64,000 nucleotides of DNA from Enoplolaimus lenunculus (GCA_030248215.1 JASANG010002504.1:1-64000); one strand, 5' to 3'; counted from the stretch's first letter, positions 1 through 11,655 are shown. Notes: generated from the sequence alone by a model not told the origin. Numbers and translations: made by a program.

Positions 1-648
1 TTTCCTTTTCAGCCTGTACTCCCTGTTATTTTCCACAACACGATCGTTCAGATCCTGTGTTTCCAATAACAGCCTTTTGCCTGTACTATCCAGTAATGTC
101 AGTATCTGTTGCCCTTTCGCGCAGTAGATACTCACAGCCCAGTTTCCTTTTCAGCCTGTACTCCCTGTTATTTTCCACAACACGATCGTTCAGATCCTGT
201 GTTTCCAATAACAGCCTTTTGCCTGTACTATCCAGTAATGTCAGTATCTGTTGCCCTTTCGCGCAGTAGATACTCACAGCCCAGTTTCCTTTTCAGCCTG
301 TACTCCCTGTTATTTTCCACAACACGATCGTTCAGATCCTGTGTTTCCAATAACAGCCTTTTGCCTGTACTATCCAGTAATGTCAGTATCTGTTGCCCTT
401 TCGCGCAGTAGATACTCACAGCCCAGTTTCCTTTTCAGCCTGTACTCCCTGTTATTTTCCACAACACGATCGTTCAGATCCTGTGTTTCCAATAACAGCC
501 TTTTGCCTGTACTATCCAGTAATGTCAGTATCTGTTGCCCTTTCGCGCAGTAGATACTCACAGCCCAGTTTCCTTTTCAGCCTGTACTCCCTGTTATTTT
601 CCACAACACGATCGTTCAGATCCTGTGTTTCCAATAACAGCCTTTTCC
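1..648. repeat. 142-bp tandem satellite, about 4.5 copies, cut by window start
   Basis: The phrase tttccttttcagcctgtact recurs at 1, 143, 285, 427 and 569, giving a 142-bp period. The four full units look identical by eye, and the fifth breaks off near 648 where unrelated sequence begins. Short open frames exist on both strands only because the unit has few stops. As 142 is not a multiple of three, each unit shifts the frame, so this is not a repeat-protein gene. The array probably continues to the left. Confidence 0.95.
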
Positions 649-949
649 TTTTACACCCAGAAATTCCTTTCTCCTTTTTCCAACTATTTCCTTTCACACC
701 GACCACCAACTAAATCAGCATCGAGACCGTCGTGGTCACCATGTGAGAAGTTCGTGATTTTGCCTTAAGCCGGTATCCTGTATCGCCTGTTATGTTCTTT
801 CCTCGATGTATGCGTATCGCTCTGATTTAGTAAAACGCGGCCGGTAAATGTTTATTATAAATCCCCAACCCGAAACCCGTATGACACAAAATACCCAATA
901 TTAAGGCCAGCAAATTACAGGTTATGCAATTTAACTGGTAACCCGAGCC

Positions 950-1945
950 GGAATCCTTAAAGCCGACGTCTGAATCTGATTTAATCCAGCCACTGGCTTT
1001 ACCGTACCCAATACTTTTGCCGTTTTCCAGAATCCGTGCAATTCTAACCCCGTTAGAATTACACCCCGTTAAACCGTGTACTCTAACCCCGTTAGAGTTA
1101 CACCAAATTTCCGACCAATCTAACCCCGTTAGATTTGGCCCAGCCGTTGTAGAATAATAAATCTAACCCCGTTAGATTTATTAGACTACTTTTCCCAGGT
1201 TTCCTTTAATATCCCAAGTTCCTTTAGCACATGACACCAGTATCCAATACTGGGTAATTTCCGCGCCCTGCGCAACGCCGATTAAACCAGTACTCCGTAG
1301 TTTCCTTCACATCCTATGCCACCGTGACAATTCTTAATTTAAATCCACTCGACCTTACTTATGAAAACTTCCAATGCCAACGCAAAACCCGAAATTCAAG
1401 AAAATAACGTACGCCTCTGTTCGCAATCAGCCCAAAACTAAGCAACCAATATTACCAAATCCAAAAACCAAGACTGATTCCGGTCCTGGCTACCCATCTC
1501 GGCATCTCGACCTCATTTGCATTTTTGCCGACACCCACAATTGGGTGTCCGCAATGCGGTTGAGGTCCAGAGCCACACATCCGGTACCTTTAACAACAAC
1601 AACAACAATCCCGAGACACACATAATACGAAGCACCATATTGGTGCTGACATAGCCTAGCTATGTCCTTAGTCGCAGATCCAGCCAACTCCATACGCAAT
1701 ACTAATCAATACCGTCATACGGCCACGCAGGGCCCCAGGTAAGTTTACATTGCGGACACAGCCGCCATAGCATAGTTTTACAAATTTCTACGCCTTGTAG
1801 CAACGCCTAAGCCTAACTTAAGTTCTAAGAGAGACTAGGTGGAGCCAGGGACTCCCTTAAGGTGTGGTTTTAATATAAGGTTTTATTTTTAGTTTTAGTT
1901 TTTAGTTTGAAATAGGTTTAAGTGTGGCACAGCCACCTACACTGC
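950..1945 (-). repeat. Dispersed repeat family R, copy 1 (unclassified; LTR-like terminal domain)
   Basis: This stretch matches 43390-44285 in inverted orientation: the CCAGCCACTGGCT block, the CATGACACCAGTA block, the CTAACCCCGTTAG motif, a run of CAA triplets, and a terminal part ending GTGGCACAGCCACCTAC. The terminal ~160 bp (about 1785-1945) also recurs at 12577-14361 (interrupted) and 15118-15282. On the + strand CAG|GTAAGT at 1736-1744 is a textbook splice donor and is kept in the 12.5-kb copy. I see no long coding frame. It could be a retroelement end or an untranslated leader. The class is not settled. Confidence 0.7.
1040..1182. repeat. Four hairpins with constant core and matching variable stems
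   Basis: Four inverted repeats share the core CTAAC-CCC-GTTAG, at 1040-1060, 1080-1098, 1117-1135 and 1156-1182. The flanking bases differ from hairpin to hairpin, yet each pair is complementary: AATT/AATT, ACT/AGT, AAT/ATT and AATAAAT/ATTTATT around the core. They lie inside repeat copy R1. The related motifs in the inverted copy at about 44.1 and 44.2 kb keep the core but not the extended stems. Confidence 0.85.
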
Positions 1946-2390
1946 TAAATGTGACGCACAAATCGAACGGAGCTGATTAGATTTTCCAATGCTTTGTTCT
2001 TTGAGATATTAATGTTCCAAGGATCACTTTTACTGATTAATTTACAGTTTTGTATAATCTTTTAAGCGCAAAACAATTGAGAAATAACATAAAAATTTTC
2101 AATTACTGCCAACATTTAACAAACAATGGTGACTAACGAAATTCGTCAAAAATGTTATATATACGCGATGTTTCGAATTCATAATATTTATGGCAAATTT
2201 GAAGACAAATAGTACATATGAAACTAAGTTTTCAAGTTTGCTCAAAAATATTAATTTAGGCAAAACTTTTGTTTGAATGTTTGCCTTATTCTTTTCAGGG
2301 CCACAAAACAAATGAAATGTTTTGAAATAAATTGTTCGTAAATCTTAAACATCGCCATTGTTTTGAGGCTTTGATTTGCGAAATATAACA

Positions 2391-2613
2391 GGGTCTGTAT
2401 TCTCAAATGCGCGTAGCACCTATCACCAGTTAATGATAGGTATGGAGCATTCCAACAATGAATGGTGTGAGAGGATCCTCATGTCGCACGTTTTTCGCAA
2501 TTGATTTGTTTTACTCCTGTACCAATTTTGAGTTGAGTAAGTGCAATAGTTAGTAAGTTAGAGAAGCTAACACTAACTGATGATAGTTGCTATAGACTTG
2601 AGAATACGGGCCC
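2391..2613. mobile_element. MITE with GTATTCTCAA inverted ends
   Basis: The left end GGGTCTGTATTCTCAA pairs with the right end TTGAGAATACGGGCCC. The subterminal CACCTATCACCAGTTA is also partly mirrored. Related sequence lies in an RPN2 intron (about 28285-28505), in a DBT intron (about 37308-37481) and near 47690-47720. There is no coding capacity. The superfamily was not determined. Confidence 0.65.
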
Positions 2614-2657
2614 ACATCATTAGCCGTACTGTCAAATATATCAAGCATCTATTGGTA

Positions 2658-2867
2658 CACAGCAAAAAATGGTGAGTCAAATTGACTCTCTCCGAAATAG
2701 GCTCTACGGGACTACACAAATTGAGTCAAAATTCGACTCCGGCAGAGTCAAATTCGATTCACTGAGTCGCATGTTTGACTCTGGTGGAGTCGAATTTGAC
2801 TCAGTTTGTGTAGTCCCGTAGAGCCTATTTCGGAGAGAGTCAATTTGACTCACCATTTTTTGCAGTG
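2658..2867. mobile_element. Palindromic TA-flanked MITE, copy 1
   Basis: The element is almost entirely a foldback. The left arm begins CACAGCAAAAAATGGTGAGT and the right arm ends with its near-complement ...TTTTTTGCAGTG. It is flanked by TA on both sides, as expected for mariner/Tc1-type insertion. Repeated GAGTCAAA and TTTGACTC motifs fill both arms. A second copy lies at 52284-52503. It is non-coding. Confidence 0.9.
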
Positions 2868-2869
2868 TA

Positions 2870-5800
2870 GATAATGACTGATTTCTAAATCAGGAATAGC
2901 CATGGCATTTTTGACTCTCAACTTCTCATTGGTTGAATTTTATGCTTATCATTCGCAGTTTCAATAAACACTTCTGCATTGTATTATCTTGAAATATTTT
3001 AGGTTTCGAATCATTGTTTTAGTACTTTGCTATTAAATTTCTTTATAAGTTGTCATTTTTCATGCATATTTTAAAATCCATGTTAGAAACAGCTGGTTGA
3101 TGCACAAAATTGGCAGAAGAATACATAACAAACCTGAAATTTTGACCAAAACCCACAAAGATTAAGACGTCGCGTTTTAGTACTTTGATTGTTTGCCAAA
3201 ATGACGTCAAAGAAGCCACGAACTTCAATAGCTTGAAAGCAATTTTAAAAAATAATAAGTTAGCTGTAATAAATCGATAATGTTTCCTGCAAGCAAAAAT
3301 TTCTGACTGTAGCCTCCTACGCCTAATGTAGTCTTTGCTAAAGATTTTGGAATGGGGTTAAGCTATTTATGCCGTATTTATGTTGTATGGCAAAGTGAAC
3401 CCAGGTTTAATTTTTCGGATATATAACGCCTAAATATTGAGCAGGTCCCTCAAGAGGTTCTGAAATTTTTATGCTACCACTTATGCTTAAATCTAGATTG
3501 AAGCTTGAGCTGATCATTATGTTTAAAATCAGGCTTGAGCTTAGGCTTACAGTGAGAATTAGTGACTCAAGCGAAGTTCCAAGACCTATATAAATTCATT
3601 CTGGTGGTGTGTTTTAAGCATATAAGCATATTTGCAAAAGCCCATTAGCGCATTTCAAGTTGCTCGGCATTTATTTTTTAAAAATAATCGATAGCGGAAA
3701 GATAAAATATTACAAAACCAATTTTACTCATAATCATTTTCGTTCAAAAAATGTTTCCTATTTTTGCTTATTTTCCTTGTCCGGATTAAAGCTTTGTTTT
3801 CACGTGAAGACTGCCTGTTTTAGTCAAATTTTCTTCTAAAATTGATCGAAAGTATTAACATATTTTAGGTATAAGTCGTTGAAAAAACCACCTGGTAAAC
3901 TAATGGCTACCGGGGCCACAACGGAAGATAGATGAGATATATTCAGCAGAAATTTTTAATAAGATTCGAAAAATGCATTTTAGTCTTCTGTAAAATTACC
4001 TACCGAGGTTAATTGGTTTTCTCTCTCGCTATGCTCACTTGTAAAAAACGTTTAGATAAAATTATCTCCTTCCAAAATGAAGTCCTGGCCCACCCGTGAC
4101 GATCATTGCAAAGGATGTTCAACCGTCCTGCTAAAGTTCTATTTATTGCTGCGCATTTTGTAGCGAGAACTTTCCGCTGCAATTTGTACGTGGAAGTTTT
4201 CCAGAATCTCATTCACAAGTCACGCGTCTGCAAATTGCACCATATACAGCTACCTGTAGCTTCGAGATCAGCGGGAATTATTTAATATATCTCCTGAAGT
4301 TTGAGCTTGAAAATTGGGCTTTGTTTCCAGTTGGAGCGCCCCAGCTCATAGTTGAAAATGTTTTACAAAAAAGTTCAACATTATATATTTAAAAGGTTAA
4401 TCTTTGTTCTGATAGAATTTAATACTTCATTTATATATTTTGAGCACATTTTTGGCCGTAAACATTGTTTAATTTTGCGTGACTTTGCGCTAGCAGTAAA
4501 AGTTTGATGTAGCGTAATGCTATGCATGAAATTGGAGGGTCGCTTTTGATTAGAAATCTATCAGCGATACAGTAACATGATTGCGTCAAAAATCGGCAAA
4601 TATTAAAGCTTAATTTTTTATAAATTTCAAAAAGTTAGATTACTCTGTGGCGTAGTTTAGAACTTATTTTATCAAAGTTCGTGTGAAAAAAACTTTATCA
4701 GCTTTTTGGTATAAAGTTTCGAACAAAATGTTACCTATGGCTTCCATATTGAAATATTAATTTTCAGAATTTTATGTCCAAATTCTATAAAACGTTTCAG
4801 CTCAGGGTCGTTTACAAACACGACTATCGAGTCGACCTTCCACTGAATTTGGTTTTACACTCAGGAATTAAATTTATGAAAACAAAATGAAATGCTGAAT
4901 TTTGTTTTTCAATAAACAGATTTATTTCCACTTTCCGCTTAAACTTTTTGCTAAAGTTTTATCCTTTGGTTTTATGAACAGACATTCTTTGTTCGAAATT
5001 TTTACCTAAACTCAATACTTTGGCTTTGTAGTGTCTATTTCAACAAATAGAATAGATATTGCATTGTTTAAATATTAACATTGCTTCACATAGAGTATGA
5101 TATGAGCGCAAACCGTGCACTCGAAACGTATAAAATACACAACATACAGTGGAACACAATTGTTACGCCTATCTGAGATTTTTAAGCTTTACTTATCTTA
5201 GCTTATGCTGAGATTTAAGCAAAGGCGTTGATGCAACTTTTATTTTCCTACCAGGTCCCCATTATACAGGCGTTCATGCGACCTGTACGGTATAATTTTT
5301 TATTAAAAGTTGCCGCACGCCATCCACGCGCCACCACACGCCTCCAAGTAGATTTTGCCTATAGTTTTCATAACAATACATAGCGGCGGTGCGATGGTGC
5401 TCGCCGGCGTCCGACACAGTAAAAGTATAAAATGCAACCCTAACAAATTTTTATGCATTTAATACAATTTTGCTGTTTTTCCAACAAGCTAAACGGTCGT
5501 AGAGATCTATTGCGGATGGTTTAGGTTAAGCTACGTTTTAGTGTGAAGCATTAGGCGTTACCTAAATTCTGATCATTTGTACAGCGTAGTACCGAATAAT
5601 AACTAATATTAACAACAAGTGAGTACCGTTCGACTAACAACATTTTTGCCAAAGTTAAAATTCTATAATGAAAACTTTCTTAAAGATAGTAAACTGAAAA
5701 TTTTTCGCTTAACCCTGAATTTTAAGGTTCATTATTCGAGCGATGCTGAATTTGTAAACCAACGTTTTAGTAACATTGGTATACTTTAGTAATTTTTAGG

Positions 5801-6370
5801 TTTAAGCGCAACTTCTCAATTATTAGGCAATCATTGTCTGCCTTCAGGCTAAACAGTTTTACTATACAATTTAATGAATGTAATGGTATAATATTACTTA
5901 AATTCAAAAACAGGTATATTTAAGAACATTTTATCAGTATTCATTAATTTTATCAAAAACTTGCATTGTCTTAAAAATAACAAATTGTTATGATATTATT
6001 TTAGAGAAGTGACAAATGCCAGATTAAGAGTCTAGGTATGGCAATATTAATGCTAAGTTCTCAAGCTTGGTTAGTACACAGTAAGTCCATTGTTTTCACT
6101 TTCTAATTATTGTTTCTACTAAATTTACTATTCTTAACTTTGATGCTTTTGTTTCAAATAATGGATTTCTTTGAATTTATTTTTAATTTTACCTAAGTGA
6201 ATAGTTGAGGGTTTACAACATCAGAACACAGATTTCTAACGTAAATTTTAGCCAATGTTACTTTTTGGGGCATCCCATTTTTCCACGGAACAACAAGACA
6301 GGAGTGTAACCGGGGTAAATTCATATACTCCTGCAGACAGCATTAGACCGGTAGATGAGAAAATACGACA
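2870..6370. other. Gene-poor AT-rich stretch
   Basis: I find no exon with coding character or good splice sites, and open frames are short and isolated. The only structure I noticed is an imperfect inverted repeat at about 5232-5312 (GCAACTTTTA ... TAAAAGTTGC), possibly a small MITE remnant. Nothing else here can be named. Confidence 0.5.
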
Positions 6371-6432
6371 GCCTTGTTTCGAGCAAACGAGAAAACGATC
6401 TAAAAATTTTCGCTGGGACAATAGGAAAATGA

Positions 6433-6990
6433 GACAGGACTGTTTCGTGCATATATGAAAACGGGACAGTTGCAAATTTTTCATAAGAAAACGAAACAAT
6501 GGGACAGGCTTGTTTCTGGCAAATGGGAAAACGGGACAGCTGCAATTTTTCGCAGGGAAAACGGAAAATGGGACAAATATATTTCGGACAGTTGGGAAGA
6601 CGGGCATCCGCAAATTGGCGCTGGGAAAACGGGACAATAGGACACGCCTGTTTCGGGCAGATGAAAAACGGGAAAACGAGACAGCTGCAAATTTTTGTTG
6701 CCAAAACGAGAAAATGGGACAGGCTAATTTCGGGACAACGAGAATACGGGACAGCAGCAAATTTCCGCCTGGGAAAATGGGACCAGTTTGTTTCGGACAA
6801 TTGAGAAGGCGGGACAGGCGCAAATTGGCGCTGGGAAAACAGGACAATGGAACAGGTTTGTTTCGGGCAGATGGAAAGCGGAAAACGGGACAGCTGCATT
6901 TTTTCGTTGGAAAAACGGGACAGGTTTGTTTCGGGCAAATGGGAAAACGGGACAGCTGCAAATATTCGCTGTCAAAACGGGACAATGAGA
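6433..6990. repeat. Degenerate 70-bp minisatellite, about 8 units, with three-unit higher order
   Basis: Units of roughly 63-76 bp each contain GGGACAGG..TGTTTCGGGCA, then GGGAAAACGGGACAG, then GCAAATTTTTCGC. Approximate starts are 6433, 6502, 6571, 6640, 6716, 6779, 6849 and 6916. Units 3 and 6 share a GCGCAAATTGGCGCTGG variant, and units 4 and 7 share an extra GGAAAACG insertion, so the array looks like two copies of a three-unit block plus two leading units. Long open frames on both strands are by-products of the repeat. Confidence 0.85.
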
Positions 6991-7230
6991 CACAAATCAA
7001 ATTCTTTTCAAACTGTACAAAATTTGTTAGTTAACAGTAGGGAAGCAAACATTTTCGTAATTGGGGTTGCATCGCCTGTCACTCCCCTCTGTACTTACTT
7101 CGGCCTTGGCAGCCACAGCTGACTTGCATATCACTGCATTTTAATACCTTTATAAGTCTGTGCGAAATTTTTTCGTTCAAAACACGGTAGAATTGAGCAT
7201 TTCTGAACGAGGGGATGCCAAATATGTTAA

Positions 7231-7542
7231 CCCTTTATCACTTGAATATTTTCTATTTCCTCTGAGTCCTACATTATGCTAGGACTCGAACTCCAGTGAC
7301 TGGAGTGGGAGGCGATTACCATAACCACTCAGATATAGGAGCTTGACGCTCGAACTCGAGGCTGCTCTCACGTCTTGTGGTGATTTAGTACTATGTATAC
7401 GTGTTGCAATTGTTAAACACTGTGCGATATATATTATTTAACGTTTATACGCTGCGCTGAGTTGCCTCACTGTGCGATATATATTATTTAACGTTTATAC
7501 ACTGCGCTGAGTTGCCTATAGGCAACTCTATGTGAGAAGGGG
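7231..7542 (-). mobile_element. TTAA-flanked MITE with tRNA-like core, copy 1
   Basis: The element is bounded by TTAA at 7227-7230 and 7543-7546, with inverted ends CCCTTTATCACTTGAATATT and the complement of ..TGTGAGAAGGGG. The second copy, 59785-60046, is in the opposite orientation. Read on the - strand, the middle (about 7270-7365) resembles a tRNA gene: an A-box-like TATCTGAGTGGTTATGGT and a B-box-like GGAGTTCGAGTCC. This copy has a perfect-looking 50-bp tandem duplication at about 7426-7526, which accounts for its extra length. TTAA target use points to the piggyBac group. Confidence 0.75.
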
Positions 7543-7546
7543 TTAA

Positions 7547-9990
7547 TCACTATGTCTGGCCGCCCATGAAAGTAACACGGGCCGTAATTTTAGTGCTGAA
7601 ATTGTTTAAATAGGTTTTGTATTGTGTATTATTTCGTCTATCAACCATGAGAACGGTTCCGTCATATATTAATGTTGACGACGTTATGCATCGTTTACTT
7701 TTAACTTGTGTGCGCAGTGTGGAGAAATTGAAGAACAGCAAGTAGTGCTGGTTAAATTTGTTAGCTTTTCACTCGTTTCTACAAAAATTTCGCGAGCGCC
7801 ATGTCAAATTTCACTGTTAGCAGACTGAGATGTGGCCCGAGGGAGATGACGCGTTGAAAACATGGCGTTTGATTTCGCCTTTATGCATGTCATTGGCTTT
7901 TTACGCTGGAACAACATTAAACCATTTCAATTTAATGAAAAGTGTAACATGCGGACGGCCTCAAGCTAAACTTGTGGTAGAAATCAGGCATTTATCTTTG
8001 AGAAATTTTGTGGTTTGGAAAAATAAGGAGCTTATGGGTTATATTCAAAATGAAAATGTTGCATCTTAATACGCATTTTCAAACCATAAGGTTGACAAAA
8101 CAATTTTATATACAATAAGCAGTATTTAAATAACTTAAAACAAAAAATAATTCTTTATCGTTCTATAATCCGGATATAGTTTTTGATTACTTTTTACGCT
8201 TAATTTTTGGAGTAATGTTTTTTGAATATGCTTTGCCTACTGTTACACCCCTGAACGTATTAGCATTAACTGTGAGTAGTGTCTATTTGTGATCCATGGA
8301 CAACCGATCCGAGTAATATTTTTATTTGTAACAAGCAGACCCTTAAATGATCAGGAAGATGGGGGACGCATATCCTGCATAAGTGGCGGGTTCAGAAACA
8401 AAAGGCCTCGCAAGATAGTGTGGAAAAGAAATTGAACTGACTGTAATACTGGTACACCGTAATACAAAATCTTTGTTTTGATTCCTGTTAGGATGATGGC
8501 TAGAGCAGGATGTTTTACATGGATCAGCTAGTGTCCAGTATGAACCGAATTTATCACAATTACTACGTATACTGTAGTGACTCGAGTCAGAGAGGGGCTG
8601 ATATTGATTTTGCGCAGCTCCAGACAGTACTGCCTGAGTTATTTTGAAATTATCCCATATGAGTTGGACCCAACTATCCATCTTTTTATATTCCTTTTCT
8701 GTTCAGAAGTGACAGGCTCCGTATCAGTTTTGACTAAATAATTTTCGTCCCGTTTAATCATTTTTCTTGACTAAATTATTTTAATGCTGTTTATCTGAGT
8801 CTCTGTTACATTTCTGAGTCTGAGCACGGTAGGTCATTCTTTTGCTTTGATCTTTTTTGTGCACTCTGATTAGAACTTATGGAATCTATCTACAAACGGA
8901 CTCTGTCGAACCTCAACCCATAAACCTTATTCGCATTGTACGTGTAATCCAAACTGCTAACCAAACGCGCCATTTAGACTGCTACAACTATTTATTATTT
9001 GGATACATGTGTATATAACACAATATCAGCGCTAATTTTAACGGTTACTGCCCAACATGTCCTTATACATTATTGCACAAGCACTAAAGTGCATATGCAA
9101 ACCAGATTTCCATCTTAACACATAAAAGGGTCACAAATAGAAATGGGGTATATATTCCGGGTGAGATCATGAGACTAAAACCTGGGAAGAGTTTCTTCTA
9201 AAACTAACTGTAGGCATCAATGTTTTCAAAAAATATTCTGCCACAAATATCCATTTAAGATAGCTAAGCAAAAAACGGAAACATATGCTACAAGACCAAA
9301 TATTCAACAAAAAGTGATTGTAAAATTAATACCCAAGAATTTTACTTCCTTTAAAGGATACGGGCTCCAGGCGTCTCAAAAATAAAGTATTTTGTGTTAC
9401 TAGTCAAAAATAACATCTTTACGTTGAGACGAATTTATTAAACTAGCTATGGTATTTTCTGACAGTAATAAAATGCTTCGGCTTTATTTTTAGGTAAAAA
9501 ACAAATAAATCTAGTTTTAAAGAGCAAATATAAAGTTGTCAAATTCAAATAAATTTTAATACAAATCTCTTCGACCATACGACTGCATTAACAGCTTCCA
9601 AAATTTAGGGCAATTTATTTCGTCGTTGTTTTTGAACTTTGAGAATAAGATTTTAAATTTCACGATATAGGAACCTTCAATTTATTTTTATTTTGTAGCT
9701 TACTTTAGCGGCCTTGATTAGTGGTGCTTGCTCTAAAGTCGGCGAATCAACACATAGCGATATGCCAGTTCAAAGCTTCCCACTTAAATTTGCACAAGGA
9801 CTCAGAGGTCACAACATTTGCTAAAACATTTCAAGACAGCTCTCACTAGATTGCGGACGTTTTCTACTACGCAAGCGTAATAATTGATAAACACTGCGTG
9901 ATTTCGATTACAGAATTAAGTTGCTCACAGTAGATGTGCGGAGAAGTGTTAATGACCACTTCTTAATGGCTATGCCTGGGATTTTGTTTT
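7547..9990. other. Gene-poor stretch with a MITE end
   Basis: No convincing exons. At about 8572 the sequence CTGTAGTGACTCGAGTCAGAG matches the left end of the MITE family at 47097-47523, but the right end was not found, so it is a degraded copy. A 112-codon open frame on the - strand (8343-8681) runs through this repeat and is not treated as a gene. Confidence 0.45.
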
Positions 9991-10059
9991 TCAGAGAGTT
10001 GGCGATAACGCAATCATATATATCATAATAATTGATCCTAGGACAGAATAAATAAAGAA

Positions 10060-10461
10060 ATGTCGGTTTATGGAGAAATCTCACTTGGAATAGCCCTTCT
10101 CATCGTAGGAGCAGCCTATACCGCGAACGTTTACCCGCCCCCTCAAATTAAACTCAATCAAACAAACCGATTTTCAATGCTTGGATCGCTTCTGGCACAA
10201 AACGGTCTCAAACGGTGGATCAGAGCTCCTCCGACGGAAAGCCGATCTCCGAAATCCGCTGCTCAAGATTTCATCGGTGTGATACCAACAACTGTTCCAG
10301 ATAAAATTGCAGGCCTGTACGACAGGCTGTCTGCTGGAGCTAAGAATCAATGGGAAATGACGACACAGAGCGCTGCCCAGGCACGACAAGTCCTCGAGTA
10401 TATTAAAGGAGATGTTATGCTCGATGGCCGTAATAGGTTAGTCTTATGGAACTATGGTTGA
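10060..10461 (+). CDS. Unrecognised small protein with N-terminal membrane helix
   Basis: This is an ATG-initiated 133-codon frame. Residues about 8-25 (ISLGIALLIVGAAYTANV) form a hydrophobic helix that could be a membrane anchor. The remainder is polar and probably helical, with no motif I recognise. A strong 3' splice site (TTTTGTTTTTCAG, exon from 9995) lies 65 nt before the ATG, as in the other genes here. The frame ends at TGA 10459-10461. Alternatively, a donor-like G|GTTAGT at about 10434 could splice it to an exon I did not find. Composition and the upstream acceptor argue for a real gene; function unknown. Confidence 0.5.
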   Translation: MSVYGEISLGIALLIVGAAYTANVYPPPQIKLNQTNRFSMLGSLLAQNGLKRWIRAPPTESRSPKSAAQDFIGVIPTTVPDKIAGLYDRLSAGAKNQWEMTTQSAAQARQVLEYIKGDVMLDGRNRLVLWNYG

Positions 10462-11138
10462 ATTTAAACTTGAACTAAAGTTACTTTAAATGGCACGGCA
10501 ACTGGGTAGGTTTAGGCTTTAGACGAACTTTTGATTTAGTCTAAAATCTATTTATGTGTAACGCAGCTGCTTAAATCTAGGCCCATATTTTCAAATGTGT
10601 GTAGCCAGGGTTGGAGCCGGCCCGGGTTCACATTTTGGGCCCGCGGGCCTAAGCGGACCGGGACTGGGCCGCCAGCCGAAGCAAATCGCAGCACGTCATA
10701 TGCCTTCGTCCGTCCTAATGGTCTGGCGGCGTATGTAACCGAATACTCACGCAATATTTTAGTTTTGGCGTAGACATTGATAAAAGGTTATCTTTTCAAT
10801 ATACCACGGACAAGAATTAGATTTAACTGCATTATTGTTACGGCTTTAAAATCTATAAGTACTATATTAAATTTTAGATTTGGCAAGTAATGGGCAAAAA
10901 ATAAACTAAAAACTTCCTGTCATTTATACTGAAGATGAAAATCATTGATCGTGAACTCCTGTGCATAATTCGCTTATTTATATTAGTTTGGTACTGTAAA
11001 TAAACTATATATAATTTTTGTATATGCACTGTAAATTCCAATCAGTTGATTAATCAGCTCTGAGAGAGAATTAGTTATTTCTGGTTATTTTTGAGAAATA
11101 ACAGTACATATTAAATCACTTGATTTAATTCCGCGTTA
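10462..11138. other. Intergenic; GC-rich hAT-like end
   Basis: At about 10607-10690 there is a GC-rich island beginning CAGGGTTGGAGCCGGCCCGG, which has the CAGGG start typical of hAT-type MITEs; no matching right end was found. An AATAAA at about 10899 could serve the upstream ORF, but that is speculative. Nothing else recognised. Confidence 0.35.
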
Positions 11139-11384
11139 CACTCAAAATAATATTTCTGATATTTAAGAAAAAATTTCTTACATTTAAGAAATATGATTAC
11201 GAAGTTGCACTTGAAAAGTATTTCTGTTATAACAGCAAATATTTCAGAAAAGTTTTGAAATAAAGTCAGAGAATACACGTTTTGCAGTTAGTTTTTGAAA
11301 AATTGTCTTAAATTTCAGAAAAACATGTCAGATATGCCACAGAAAATATTTTTCTGAATAAATTCAGAAATACTTTTTTGTGTG
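11139..11384. mobile_element. 246-bp TA-flanked MITE, copy 1
   Basis: It begins CACTCAAAATAATATTTCTG and ends with the inverted version CAGAAATACTTTTTTGTGTG, flanked by TA on both sides. The whole length aligns with 53706-53951, and a degraded relative may lie near 18560-18815. It is non-coding and rich in short runs around TATTTCTG and CAGAAATA. Confidence 0.8.
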
Positions 11385-11655
11385 TACTTGATTAATTAAC
11401 TCAGAATGAGTTCAAACAATTCAAAATTCTAAGCTCTGAAAGATTTAATTTAGAGCTCAGGCTTCTGAGTGGATTCAACACATTCGAGTTCAAATCAACT
11501 CACTAACATTTACACTTTACAGTGTATATTTCAATTCGGTATTGAACCTGAAATGATCGGAATTTCGAATTACAAACAGCTCCATCCTAAAATCATAAAG
11601 AGAATGGCGAGAAGATTTATATGGTTCACGCAAAACAATCCAAAAATTAGTTTTT

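Noticed and set aside
6248-7034. Long open frames on both strands (up to 250 codons)
   Set aside because: They follow a 70-bp minisatellite; several frames on both strands are open at once because the repeat unit lacks stops.
8343-8681. 112-codon minus-strand ORF
   Set aside because: It overlaps a degraded MITE end, with no splice context or recognisable motif.
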